A stretch of 64,000 bases of DNA. Origin: Acanthamoeba lenticulata. Lineage: Eukaryota; Discosea; Longamoebia; Acanthamoebidae. The translations under genes were made by a program, and so were the position numbers. The notes below the pieces were generated by a model that was given only the letters and a program-made list of their open reading frames with translations, did no database searches and was not told the DNA's origin. The stretch is from NCBI GenBank assembly GCA_002179805.1, contig NAVB01000270.1:23440-87439 (forward strand), given 5' to 3'. Position 1 is the first letter of the stretch. Every line of letters begins with the position of its first letter. This document shows positions 40,217 through 52,090 of this stretch, one piece after another.

Positions 40217-42597
40217 TCACAGGCATTTCTGTACATGGGCGTTTGTGGCTTCAGCAGTGCCTTGCCCCAACACAGAAAACTGTTCAGGCCTCCGGCAGCC
40301 TCGTCGTCAAATTGGTAGCGATGTTCGGATCGGAGAGGGAGACCGCGAGACCTGCATCCGTCAGATCCTTGTCTTGCGGAAAGCTGAGGGACGACCACCA
40401 CAAACCACCAACAAAGTTGAGGAGGCTGTGGCCCATCCTTCCCCATCATCGCCAAGACAGCGCGTTTGTTGAGGAAAAGGTACGTGCGGAGAAGCAGCTC
40501 TCGCTCCACCGGGAGGGGCAGGTTCGGCGCTGGGCCATACGTCACACTGCACACATCCCTCCGCATATCAGATCAAGAGCGGAGTGGCGGGGGGAGAGAC
40601 GCGTGTGTGGAGTGTGTAGTGCTGGTTGGTGCAGTGCGGGCGGTACATGGTGTGCGGTACGGATGGGTGCCCACTCACGCAAAGCACAGCCGCCTGATTG
40701 CGACAGCGCATGCAGTAGTTTGGGGCGCCCCACAATATCAACACGCGTCTCTTATGCATGCGCTGGTATCCCTGTCGTATGTGTGTGGGTGGGTGTGTGT
40801 TTTTAGCATCACCGCCAATAGGAACGCCCACCACCACCACAACCATGTATCAAAATTCGTCTTATGCTGGTGATGACGGTCACCAGTAGACACACACGCA
40901 CCTCCATGACGAGAGAGCTTGTGGTCACGAGAAGGTCAAGCCCGTTCTTGTCCAACCACTCGCGTGTTATGTCTGTTGTGTGCGTGTTGTGTAAGCATAC
41001 AGTGTGACTCGTGGCCACTAGTCCGGTGGGCAGAAGAATGTTGGACCCCAAAGAAGAGAGGGGGGGGGCACCATGTCCAAAGATATAACTGGGAGCCCTA
41101 ATCCCCAAGCCCCAGCCTTCGCAATCGTCTGGTTGGCTCCAAGCCAAGTCAATCAGTGGCCCCTCGACTGGCATTTCTTTGTCCGTTTGAAACCTGTTTG
41201 GAAAGTCCAAGGTTGCGGATGCCACACCATCATGATCCTCAGCACGAACGAATACGCAAATATAAATTATAAGAGTAGAAAAAAAACGAACCGGTCAAGT
41301 TCCTCAATTTGTGCGATTGTGTCCAGGCTTGGGCTCAAGCCCGAGTGCAGGCAGAGCAGCTTGTCGTTGATGATGGCCGCCAAGCACAGCGCGTCGAACA
41401 CGTGCATGAACGCCCGCCACAACTCTTCACCGCCGGCGTACTTTTTCAAGCACTCGTCTTTGAAGCCCCAGTGTTCCGTCATCTGTGGCCATTCATGGCT
41501 TCCGCGCATCAGGTGAACCCGCTCGGGGAAGGCCACCTTGAGGGCCAGCAGCAACGTGACCGTCTCGAGGCCGTGGTAGCCGCGGCTGACCAAACGGCCG
41601 AGGAACAGGTAGCTCGTGTCGGGCGGCTCTCCATCTGCGAGCGCACCACACAAACACATTCACGTGAGTTGGCTCGTTTGGTCCATTCCAATGATGTTGT
41701 GGGGGTGCAGCGCACTGATGAGGAACAGGTTGAGCAGGTCGACAAACTGCCCGTGCAGGCTGCCCACCACGGTGATCGGTCCGGCCAGACGCAGCACGTT
41801 GGGTTCCTGAGCCAGCACCTGCCGGGCCTGGCCGAGCAGGGCCAGCAGGGCGTGCTCGGGCAGCAGGTGGCCCGCCATGAGGGGCCGGATTCGGCCGCGC
41901 ACGTGGTGCATCATGGCGTGGTACCCGAAGCAATCGCGCCAACTTGCGAAGAACTGATGCGACCCTGGTGGTGATTGGGCCCATCTCCCGCACATCCAAA
42001 CAGATCCTTTTTAGAATCCCACCAATGAGCTTACGGAATCGCCATCAGGCGTTGTGGGGCGCGGATACCGCTTCGATGGAAGACTGTGGGGAAGTGCAGA
42101 GAGGAGCCGGCCTGAGGCGCTGTCACCTGCCCGGCCATCCAGTCTCGCCCGCCACCGCTTGCCCAGGCTGGAGTGCACACCAACAAGCCGCCAGGCACCG
42201 GTGGGGACTTCGGCAGCCATCGACCTCGCCTCAAGCCTAGCCCCCACACACCGGCGAGCCGAGAGCTAACGATTGGGTTCTCTCGGAGAGGCCACGGCCC
42301 TCGGTGGTCTAGTGGCTCCTTAACCGGGGTGAAGCCGAAATACGTCCGGTCTTCGTCCTTCTCTTCTTCCTCTTCCTTGTTGCTGTGAGCGGGAATGCTG
42401 GGGGCACAGGCGGGGAGGTGGGGAGGCTCGAGCTGGGGCGGCGGCTCGAAGAACTGGGCCACGAAGAGGCGATGCCAAAGGGGGTCGTCAAGTGCCAGGC
42501 TCGCCAGGCGGCAGCTGGTCGCCGCCAGTGTCGCGAGCTCACGGGCCCCACAGAAGTTCATCATGTAGAGAAGCACCTCACTCGGCAGCTCATCCAT
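40217..42597 (-). CDS. F-box protein fused to a degenerate PPP-family phosphatase domain
   Basis: Exons 42069-42597, 41716-41964, 41292-41634, 41072-41193, 40902-40972, 40679-40771 and 40484-40546 join in phase (490 residues). A last exon to a stop at 40217 is a guess. Residues 1-50 are an F-box (MDELPSEVLLYMMNFCGARE, then LWHRLF). From about 200 the chain follows PP2A-like phosphatases block by block (DTSYLFLGRLVSRGYHG, 'IEELDRFQTDKEMPVEGP', GAPNYCMRCRNQAAVL), but ligands are lost: GDxHG is GSLHG (244-248), GDYVDRG is GRLVSRG (272-278), GNHE is GSHE and the RAH motif is TTS (431-433). His in SLHG, GSHE and CLHSGLSP, and Arg in VSRG, remain. It is probably an inactive phosphatase. Two separate genes remain possible, with the PPP part starting at an ATG near 41916. 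Confidence 0.75.
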
Positions 42598-42741
42598 ATT
42601 TCTTGGTTCCTCTTGTTTGTGTTCACTGCACGGCTACAAAATTCTGGCCAAAAATGAATTTTCCTTGTTTTTATATTTAAAAGAGAAGAATTCCAAGCAC
42701 GCAAGGGAAGAGAAAGAAAAAGGAGAAAGGGAGCTGGGACA

Positions 42742-45700
42742 TCACTGGCGAGGGGGAGGAGTCTTGATCTTCTTGCGGATGTTGTCGAGCACGTCGGAGG
42801 CACTGCTGTTTTCGGTCTCGATTGGCCGGTCGAGGTCATTGCTGAGCAGCGAGGGGTCCTGTTGAGCCATGCGCCACAGGTGGTAGGCGCCCGGCTTTTG
42901 CTTCAATTCCAAGTCCTTCAGCTCCTCCGGCTGATACACATACACACCGGCAATTCCACACCGGCGGCGTCAGAATCACCACCAGGCATCATCATCAAGC
43001 ATCACCATCGCATCCTTCTTTCCCCCTCTTATCTTCTTCTTCTTCAGCGTCATCGCCCAGGCGGGGGGGAGGGGCTCTGGTACCAAGGGCGAGCCGTAGC
43101 CAAGACGGGACCGGGCCTCGAAGAAGGCGGCGAGGGTCTCCTCCATCTCGGGGATGACCAGCTCGGCCAGGCGGAGCGACATGAGCCACTTGCGGTGGGC
43201 CTCCGGCTCGGTGAGCGGGTCCGGCACCTGCTGGGCGGTCTCCTCCAGGCGGCTCTGGATGCGCTTGAAGTGGGCAATGCGGTCGGTCAAGTTCTCATAC
43301 TGGAACTCCAGGCCGTAGGGGGCCAGCCCGGCATCCTTTTGCGCGCGCTCGAATGCCTCCTTGTCCTTGTCCGTCACCCTTTTTGTTCACGACAACAAAA
43401 AAAAGGCAAAAAGTGCCCAAAAATCAAGCCACGTCAGCATGACGTCACACTGGGTGGGCAGGGAGAGCAGGAGGGACGCACAGGCTGGGTATGGAAATGG
43501 GAGCGGGCCGACCACGGACAGACTCGAACTCGGCGGCCTCGAGACGCTTCCGCAGCTTCCTCTCTGCGCCGGTGGCCCCACGACACGACACGTGCGAGTG
43601 TGAGCCTCTTCCACCCTCAGCGACCATAGAGCGCCGTCGTTATGACGCGTCATACCCTGAGCGCTGTCACTCTCGTCCCCATCCTCATCGTCGTGGTCCT
43701 CATCAGCCTTGTAATTCTCATACTCGTCGTCGTCGTCATCATCGTCGTCGTCCTGGGCGGAAAGAGTTTCTTCAGGCTTGTTGCCGAGAAGGGCTTCGAG
43801 GGCCTGGAGGTCGGTGAGCTGCTGGTCCTCGGAGATCTTCTTACTGAGTTGGTCGCGCTTCTCCTTGGGCCACGCCGCCTCCAGCTCGCGTCGGGCGAGG
43901 GCGTCCGTGAGCTGGTCCTCGAGCTTCCACAGCGGCACCTTGCCGTCCACCATGTGTGCTGTAGCGTCCCGTTAGCTCGAGGTTACCAAAAAAGCCGTTC
44001 ATATTGTAAAGAGAGAGGCGACACAGTACAGTCGATGTTGACGGCAAAGTCGTGGAGGGTCTCGAGGGTGGCTTCCCTCTTATACGTGGTGTCAGCGGCC
44101 TCGTCGCCGAGGAGCTGCGCCAGCTTGTCGCGGCCCTCACCGGCAAAGAGGGTGCTCGCGAGCTCCTGGCGGCTCTTGCCGGCCACCTTGGCCCGGACCA
44201 GCGCCGTGAGCTCGGGGCCCATGGCTGCAAAGGTAGCCTCCACCACGGGCTGCTCCTCGGGCGCCACAAAGGCCAGCACGCGCTCACGCATCAGCTCCAC
44301 CGCCTTTGCGTAGGTCTCCTCGCTCACCTCCACCTCGCCTGCCCGGGCGTCAAAGGCCAAGAATATGAGCTCGTGCGGTTCGTAGAAAAAAAAAAAAGCA
44401 AGAATGAATGGAATGTACCCTTCTCGATCTGGGCGCGAGTGGCGGCGACCTCGGCCGCATCGGGGTTGCCGCCGAGGACCAGGCGCGCGACGTCGTCGAG
44501 CGAGATAGCGCCCTTGAGCTCGACCATGCCTTCCTGCCCCGACTGCTCGTCCTCGTCATCGGACTGTGGTGGTCGTGCATGCTCGCGCTTTTGCGAGATG
44601 CCAGAGAGCAAGCCCTCCAGCTGCTCGCTCTGCTGGCGGGTGAGGCCCATCTCCTCGCTCATGACCCGCTCGATCTCGCGAGGGTCGACCTGCTCAAAGG
44701 CGTCGCGGATGGTAGCCCGGAAGGCCGCCTCCGAAGAGACGTCCTTCAGTGTCTCGACGTCGTCATCCTCGGACCGTTGGAACAAGAGCTCCTTGAGCTC
44801 CTCGGCGCTCTTGCCCGCTGTGTCCAGCGAGGCCGCCACCAAGCGCACCTGCTGCGTCAGGTCTTCGCCCTGGACACTTCCGAACGCCCCTGCATTTGTA
44901 GAGTCGGCGTTGTGGTGGAAGAGGTGAGTTAAGGTGGCGGTTGAGGTGGCATATTTCAAGGGCGAGCACGCACCGGTGAGCTGCTCGACGAGGACGGTCT
45001 GCATTGCGGCAGTTGGGAGCTGCTCGTCGTTCTCCGTGCCGACCTCGAGGCGGAGGATGCCCTTGGCCTCCTGCACGTTGCGGATGTCATCTTCCCACCG
45101 CGTCCACTCGAGCTTGTCCACCGTCGTCTGTTCACGAAACCCCAAATCGTTCCGTTAATAATTTGAAATTATTTCAACATTGAAGCAAATAAACAAGAAA
45201 AGGAAAAGGGTACCCGGTTGACTTGAGCCTTTTCCGAGTCGCGGCGGAGCACGAGCTCCTCCTCGAGGAGGTCGAGGAAGCGAAGGGCCTCTTCCTTGCG
45301 GTCGGCGTTCTGGTGGACCTTAGCCCGGTACGCCTCGCGCTGCTCCTGCGCCGCCTCGGGCGACAGAGCTTCAGGCTCCGCATCACGCTTGGCCTTGAGC
45401 TCCGCCTGCACGACCTTGAGCTCCTTCGCCAGGAAGGCCCTTCACACACGCACACACACACACACACGCTCAAGGGTGAGCCTCTGCATGCGCGCGCACG
45501 TGTCCGCTGACCACTTACTTGGCCTGCTCCTGGATCCACGGACGGCGCAGCATCTTCTTGAAGCGGCGCTCCTCGTCGAGGAGCTTCTGGACCTGGCTCT
45601 CCTCGTCCCGCTCCTCGTGCAGGTTCTTGATCTTGAGCTCGTCCGCTGCCATCCCAATCAATCAGTCGCCCTGCATTAGCGGGCAAGTGCAGAGGCCGAG

Positions 45701-47972
45701 GGTGGGGGAGGAGGCGCGCCTACCGTTGAGGGACTCGAAGAAGAGCTGCACCTCGTCGGGGTGCACGGCCTCCACCGACTGGTGGCTCCACTCCGGCGTT
45801 CGCCGTTCGACGATGCGCGAGGTGACGCCCTCGGCAAAGTCCCGCGTCAACTTGATCCCAGGAGGGGTGGGTGGTGGTGAGTGGCCGTCCATCGTCGTCT
45901 ATCTGGGCCGGACGACAGAGCGAAGCGGGGCGGGGACGCACCATGAAGCGAAGGGCGATGCGGTAGTCTTGCTTGAGGGCCTCGCCCAGGCTCTTATTGG
46001 CGCCCTCCTGCATCGCTCGCAGCGTCACGGCGAGCGAGAGCGGGCACTGCTCCTTCATGCGCTGCAGCACTGGAGATGTCCAACACAGCGTTGGAAAAGA
46101 ACGAACGAACGAACGAAGAATGAAGCCAAGTCAGAACACGACCGGCCGAAACGGGCGTCGTTGGTGGTAGTGGAGGTAGAAGGGGGAAGGACGTGCCCTG
46201 CTTGGCCCAGGGGTGCTTCTCGTGGGAGAGGGCCTTCATGATCTCCGGCACGGTGGGATGCGAGAAGCAGCGCTTGATGATGTCCAGGTAGCCCTTCTCC
46301 TTCAGCAGGTACGGGTGCTCTGTTGTTGTTGTCGTGGCCGTCGTCTTGTTAAGCCTTGCAAGGGACGAGGGGAAGAGGGCCGCTTGGCCAAGTGCACGCA
46401 CCAATCTTGTCGGCCTCATGGGCGTGCACGCCATAGATGATCTGCTCGAACGAGTGGAACTGGTCGCGCATCTCGTCCAAGTGGTCGTACATCAGGTGGA
46501 CGCGCTCGACCGGGACCAGGTTCGTCGCGATGCCCGACCATCTGTCAATCGTGACACGGCCAACCCGTCAATAAAATGAATAAAAATAAATAATAAAAAC
46601 GACGGGAGCCAAGACCAGGAAAGGAGGACGAGGAGGAGGAACGCGTACAGGACGTCCCAGCCGCGGATGCGCTTGCCGGTGAGGGCCAGGAAGGTGCCGA
46701 CGTGGTCGGGGATGCGTGAGAGATGGTGGCTGGCGCCTGCATCGGGGAAGAAGCCCATGCCGGCCTCGGGGAGCGCGAAGACGGTGTCCTCGGTCACGAT
46801 CTTGAACGAGTTCGAGTTGTAGCCCAGCGCCGCGCCGGCGCCCACTGTGCACAGTTTGAAAAAGAAGGAAAAGAAGAAGAAGAAGAAGAAGAATGCAGAG
46901 ACAGCGTCAGTGTCGGACGCGATCAAGTTGTTCTGCCATGGCTCTCTCATTCCCAAGCCCGAGAGTGCGTACTGGCGATGCCGTTCATGATGGGGAGGAA
47001 GGGCTTGTCGAGGGAGTTGATGTAGTAGATCAGCTGGTAGAGCTCCCGGAAGTAAGTCCTCGGGTACTCCTGGTTGCCGGCGCGCACCGCCTGCAGCAGA
47101 TCTAGGGGGCAGGGCGAGGCCAGGCAAGCGCGTGTTACTCGACCAGTTGTAAAGGAGGAGGGCCGCCCTGGTACAGGGCCACACCAAGTGCTCGAGCCCC
47201 CAAAAAGGGGGCAGGGGGGCGCTGCGGTACCGATAAAGTCGATGCCGGAGGAGAAGGTCTCGGTCGTGGAGGTCAACATGATGGCGCGCGTGGTCTCCTT
47301 GTGCGCCTGCCACTTCTGCTCGCGCCAACGCCCCAACAAGGTGCGGCGGTTAGCGTGAGAGTGAGGGGAGGACGGCGGAGTCGGGGCTAGCTTGACGTGC
47401 CTTGAGGACAGGAGTCAGCTGCCGGATGGTGGCGAGGTTGATGGCGTTTAGTTGCTGGGGCCGGTTGAGCATGGCATACTTGGAGTAGTAGTGCTTGCGC
47501 GACAGGATCTCCGGCAAGTAAGCCTGGACATCAGGGCGGACGATTAATTACAATTCCGCATTAAAAGATGGCGAGAGCGCCAGAATGTCCAAAACTGAAA
47601 AGATGGAGGGGCAAAGGAACACGCGAGGATTGCGAAGGGCACCTTGGAATGGCCTCTGGCATCAACCGGAAAAATGGGCTGCGGAGGATCCATGCCGAGA
47701 GTCCAAACATCCTTCAAGCCGAAGCGGGGCTCGGTGCTGATGAACTCGTGGTAGGGATCGTGCTTGGATGATGTCGTGCGAAACTTACTCCAGTCGAACC
47801 CATCGCGCTCGGCCTTTGAGGGGCCCTTTGCCGCAGTTGAATAGGTTGCGGTAGCTGCGACATTTTTGTTAAGGTTGCGCAGGGCAAGGGCGGCACCTCC
47901 ATGGGTGCTCACGTCCAAGGCGCCTCGTCGCCCAACGAAAGCAAATCGACCGCCCTGCGCGCCCCGCTGCAT
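42742..47972 (-). CDS. HIBCH/mS47-like mitochondrial protein with very long C-terminal extension
   Basis: Eighteen exons close in frame to 1,188 residues: 47643-47972, 47401-47523, 47231-47318, 46973-47101, 46649-46844, 46402-46541, 46197-46319, 45942-46069, 45724-45850, 45519-45645, 45214-45439, 44974-45127, 44419-44889, 44030-44338, 43656-43958, 43520-43563, 43006-43365 and 42742-42930. After a presequence (about 1-50) comes a crotonase-fold, 3-hydroxyisobutyryl-CoA-hydrolase-like domain (about 110-465): 'GAGAALGYNSNSFKIVTED', LPEAGMGFFPDAGAS, GIATNLVPVERVHLMYDH and RDFAEGV. Glu and Asp of the PExxxGxFPDxG motif are kept, but the AxCAGGDI-type oxyanion segment reads TFSSGIDFIG. The remaining 720 or so residues are charged, helical and partly poly-Asp, unlike HIBCH. 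Plant and protist mitoribosomes carry an HIBCH-like subunit, mS47 (family knowledge); this could be that. Two introns use GC donors. The junction at 43366-43519 is the weakest. Confidence 0.78.
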
Positions 47973-48139
47973 GATTGAGCCGTCGAGATCAAGAAAACAA
48001 ATTTAATCGGAGCCAGAGGCTTGTTGTTGCGGCAGCCCGCCAAAACCAATAAGCCGGTTTTGCCGGCCAGAACCTGCGCAACACAAACACACAAGGCAAA
48101 TTGGTGTGCCTTCACATTCACTTGGTGGAGCGTAGCGCC
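47973..48139. promoter_or_regulatory. short divergent promoter region (HIBCH-like / WD40)
   Basis: 167 bp between opposite start codons. It can hold only short core promoters, possibly shared. No TATA box is visible. Confidence 0.45.
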
Positions 48140-50550
48140 ATGGCAAGCTCTTCATCCAACTATTACAAAAGCCATCTCGACAACTTGGCCAAGGAAAATA
48201 AGCAGCTCAAGCAGAAGCTGGACAAGATTGAACGAGAAAATAGAGATCTCAAAAAATCCATCTATGATCTCACAATGAAGTACGACGCCCATCAACCAAT
48301 TCCCCGCAGCTCCTCCTTACCAATGACACCCTTCATAGGTACCACATGGCCACGGCTATGCCCGGCACAGGGCACAAAGGGGCTGGGCACGTCAGGTCGA
48401 AACCGTTCAATGTGGACCATGCTCTCCTCCCTGATTCGCCCGTTGATTCTCCTACTCTCTCGACTGAGCATCCACACCCCGCGCCCGGCGTGCCTGCTGT
48501 TGCCGCCATCAAGCACCATCTTGCCACCACCGACGATGCGCCCAGCGACCGGAAAGGTGCGAGCTGGTTCTGCCTTTCTCGCGCTTGACTCTTCGTGTTT
48601 CTTACTTGCCTCTTCAAACCCAAGGCCGAGGACGAGAGGACCTCCGCCGATTCCACAGCAAACACACCTTCAAGGTTGTGCTTCACTTTCCGCTGCACGT
48701 TGTGCTGACTTGTCTTGTCGCGTGATGTTGACGAGCGATTAAAACCAAACAAACGAGCAGGGTCACACAGGCGCAGTCTACTGCGTCGGGTTCGCACCGT
48801 CCGGCCGACTGCTGGCCTCCGGCTCCTTCGACAAGAGCGTGCGTCTGTGGGATCTCACCCAACAGAAGGAGGTACGTAGCACTCTGGGCTCTTTCCGCGC
48901 GAGAGCTGCACTCATCACCATTGCACGGTTGGGCCACACACACACAGGTGGCGTGCTTTGCCGAGCACCAGCTCAACGTGTCCGACGTCGCGTGGGCCAG
49001 CGACAGCAGCGAGCTCCTCTCCGCAGGGTTTGACAGCGTGGCCAAGCTCTGGGACGTCAACAAGGCCGAGCCCATCCGGTGAGGCTCCCCACCCACGTCG
49101 ACGCCTTTTGGCCGGCGGGTCGTGACTCGGGTGGGACCTGCGTGGCGCGGGTGCAGTACCTTTACGGCCACCGGGTTCTTGCAGGCTGTCCAGTTCAGCC
49201 CGGCCGACCGGAACCTGGTCTTTGTGGGCAGCACCAGTAAGCAGATTCTCGTGTTTGACCGGCGTCAGAACGAGCCCGTCCTTTCCCTGGCCAACGACGC
49301 CATGATCAACACCATGTGCGTGTCCACTCGCCGCATGCGGAAATCTGACCGACGGGGGGAATTGACGCCTGTGTGTGTCTGTCTGTCAGCTACGTGTACA
49401 AGGACGGCGGGTTCGTGCTGTCGGGCGACAGCGAGGGCAGCATCAAGCTGTGGGACATCAAGGCGCCTAACGCTCCGCGCGACAAGCTGGCCAACGAGGA
49501 AGGTACCGTGTGCTTTCTATTCTTTTATTTGTAGTTTATTGATTTATTTATTTGTTGACGTCTGCCGCGCCGGGCGAGCCAGGACACAAGCCGATCTCGC
49601 ATCTCCACCTGTCCCCTGCGGCGTCAGAGGCGGCGGAGGAGGGCGAGGAGGGGCGCTACCTGGCCGTCAACAGCTTCGACAACGTGCTGCGAGTCTATGA
49701 CCGCCGTGGCGCGGGCGGGATTCTGTCCAGCGGCGGCTCCGGCGAGCGGGCAGGTGGCGAGGCGGCCGAGCGGCCCTTGGGGAGCAGGCTCAAGCAGGTG
49801 GCCTCGCTCACGGGCCACAAGAACCACAACTGGCCCATCAAGAGCGCCTTCTTCGTGGGCAAGGATTGTACGTGGACCCCCTTCGTTGGCTCTTCTTCTT
49901 CTGCGACGCACGTGAGCTCATGCACGCACGGCGCAGATGGGCGAACACCATTCAAGCCCACGGGCTCTGACTTTGACATCCCGACCACCGAGCCTGCCGA
50001 GGATCCCGCCGACAAGAAGTGCGTGGATGAATCATGCAAACCTACCAGCACCGTGCAATCGCGTGTGTTGGCGCCTCAGCATTTAACTGTTCTTTTTATT
50101 ATTTTATTATTTTCTGGCGTCCGGCAGGCACCACGCGCAGCGCGAGAAGAGCGTGGCAGACCGCCTCATGCTGGCGACCGGCAGCGCCGACAACGCGGCC
50201 TACCTCTTCGACCTTGGTCTTCACGGCGAGGTTGGGGCTCTGTCGCTCTTACCACTTGAGGTCAAGAGTTGATCTCTTATCTTTTCATACGTATACGTAT
50301 GGGACACGTGTGTTGCAGGTGACCGGAGAGCTCGTGCAGAAGCTGGAGGGCCACACTGGGCGCGTCTACGCCGTGGGCTTCCATCCGTCGGAGCCGCTTC
50401 TGGCCTCGGCCTCTGCCGACCACTCCATCAAGGTGCCCCGCCTCCTCCTGCTCCCTTGTCGGACCACTCTTCTGATTTCTTCCTCGTCGTCGTCGTCGTT
50501 ATTATTGTCATCAGCTCTGGTGCCCAAAGGCAGTCCCACGAGGCTACTGA
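48140..50550 (+). CDS. WD40 repeat protein with N-terminal coiled coil
   Basis: Twelve exons close in frame to 522 residues: 48140-48338, 48371-48556, 48625-48674, 48761-48871, 48948-49078, 49157-49315, 49390-49502, 49583-49867, 49937-50018, 50128-50230, 50319-50432 and 50515-50550. Residues about 8-50 form a basic coiled coil ('LAKENKQLKQKLDKIERENR'). From about 145 there are seven WD-type repeats: TFKGHTGAVYCVGFAPSGR with SVRLWDL, SVAKLWDV, ILVFDRR, SIKLWDI, VLRVYDRR, NAAYLFDL and 'LEGHTGRVYAVGFHPSEPL' with SIKLWCP. This is a closed propeller with two insertions. The sixth unit contains the unusual 'GHKNHNWPIKSAFF'. Function not assignable from sequence; scaffold roles are typical of the fold. 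Confidence 0.85.
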
Positions 50551-50647
50551 CGGTGGTGGTCCAGCAACTTTCATAAAAATAATAATAAAATATAATTTGC
50601 GGCCAACAGGAAAAAAGAAATATTTTCAAAAATATATATTTTTGTGG

Positions 50648-52039
50648 TCAGTCCAGCACAGGCCACGAGTCGCTCGGGTAGGCGAAGAGCGGCTGGGGTG
50701 GGGTGGTCCGCCGAGGACTGTTGTTGGATATGAGATAAGGCGTGGTGGCAGGAGTCGTCGTGGACGTCGTGGTGGTACAGGAAGGATGTGGGAGGTTCTG
50801 CCCGGAATCATGTGCTTGGTGGTGGCCAGGCCGGTTCACCCAAGCGGCGGCTTCCTCGCCCATCGCCACGTCGCCTGACGGAAGCGCGGGCGTTGGGGAC
50901 AACTCGAGGCCTGATGGAAGGGAAGGCTCGAAGCGAGGTAGTTCGGGGCGGTGGCCGTGCAACATCATCGTCATCAAGTGGGGCCCGCTTACCCCTTCCT
51001 CCGTCGTGCTGTTGTAGTCCCAGAGCCGAGGGGACGGCGCCCAGTGCTTTCGGTGCTCAGAATGGCCCCGTGGCACAACAAGCATCCCCGTTGGGGAAGA
51101 AGTAGTCGCCGAGGGTCCCGTCGTGTAGGTGGTGGTCGTACAGCTCTGCGCACTCTTGCTCAGGGACACCAGCTCCGAATCAAGTTCGGCTTGGCGGGCC
51201 TGCATCGTGTGCATCTCGCTGCGCAGGCGGTGGCAGTCAGCCCGCAGGTGTCGAACCTGGTCTTGTAGCTGCTCGAGCCCCTCGATGAGCATGTCTAGTG
51301 CCCCATGTTGAGCGTTTGATTGGACAACGCCGCTCGTTTGTCGTGCGTGACTGCTATCCAAGACCTGTCGGCTTCGCTTTGCCCCTCTTGGTGAAGATAA
51401 CGAGTGCATGCGTGAAAACCAACAAGAGCAAGAGGCACAAGTGGGGCTGGCTGGTGGTGTGGGGCAAGAGTCGGGGGGTGCTGCGGTACAATGCCGGAGG
51501 AGGGCAGTTGTGTTCATGAGCTGTTGGTACGTGCTTTGAAGTGCACCCTTCTCTGCCGCCGGAGACACGTGGTGTCCTTGGGCAAGCAGCTTGTGGCCTT
51601 GGTGGGTTCCTGTGGCAGCCTGCTCACCTGGAGAACCACCCGCACGTGTGCTTCCGACAGCTCGACATTCGGTTAAATGAGCTATCTTGGCTTCTCCAAA
51701 CTTGCGCACGATAGGCGGTCGACTGTCATCCGTGTCGATTGCTCTCATTGGGTCTGGCGCTCGCCCAAGCGTGCTGAGACCCGCCCATGAGCTCGGAAGC
51801 AAGCGCACACTCACCACTTGCCCCACCTCCCAGCGTGAAAAGAGAGTGACCCACGGGGAGACAGAACAGGGTGGAGATAAGGTAAGCGTTGGTTCGCGGC
51901 GAGAAGCCGGGCTGGGCTTATTTTTTGAGTCGCTTCGCTGTCTTGGTGTTTGTTCCTCCCTTGCAGTACGGTCAAGTCGGTGAGGACACGCGCCCCTTCT
52001 TGTGCAGTGCAACAAGCCGAAGGTTGCACACTCACCCAC
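50648..52039 (-). pseudogene. TF paralogue 6: coiled-coil/tail remnant of the Zn2Cys6-PAS family
   Basis: A single uninterrupted frame (463 codons) whose middle has the family coiled coil ('LEQLQDQVRHLRADCHRLRS' then EMHTMQARQAELDSELVSL, close to paralogue 2) and whose end is SDSWPVLD, like the SxSWP ends of paralogues 1, 3 and 5. I find neither the six-cysteine cluster nor any PAS block in or around it. The first 150 or so codons have no resemblance to anything in the family and overlap the region just upstream of the aldo-keto reductase start. It is either a relic that lost both ends of the protein, or a shortened, possibly dimer-forming derivative. Expression is unknown. Confidence 0.45.
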
Positions 52040-52090
52040 GTGCGGTCTGGAACCAGTTGACTTTTATCTTTTCACGTGTGTTTGAAGAAG

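Noticed and set aside
40206..40472. Plus-strand 88-codon frame between the UNG and F-box/PPP genes
   Set aside because: No family resemblance, and it lies opposite the expected 3' end of the minus-strand F-box/PPP gene.
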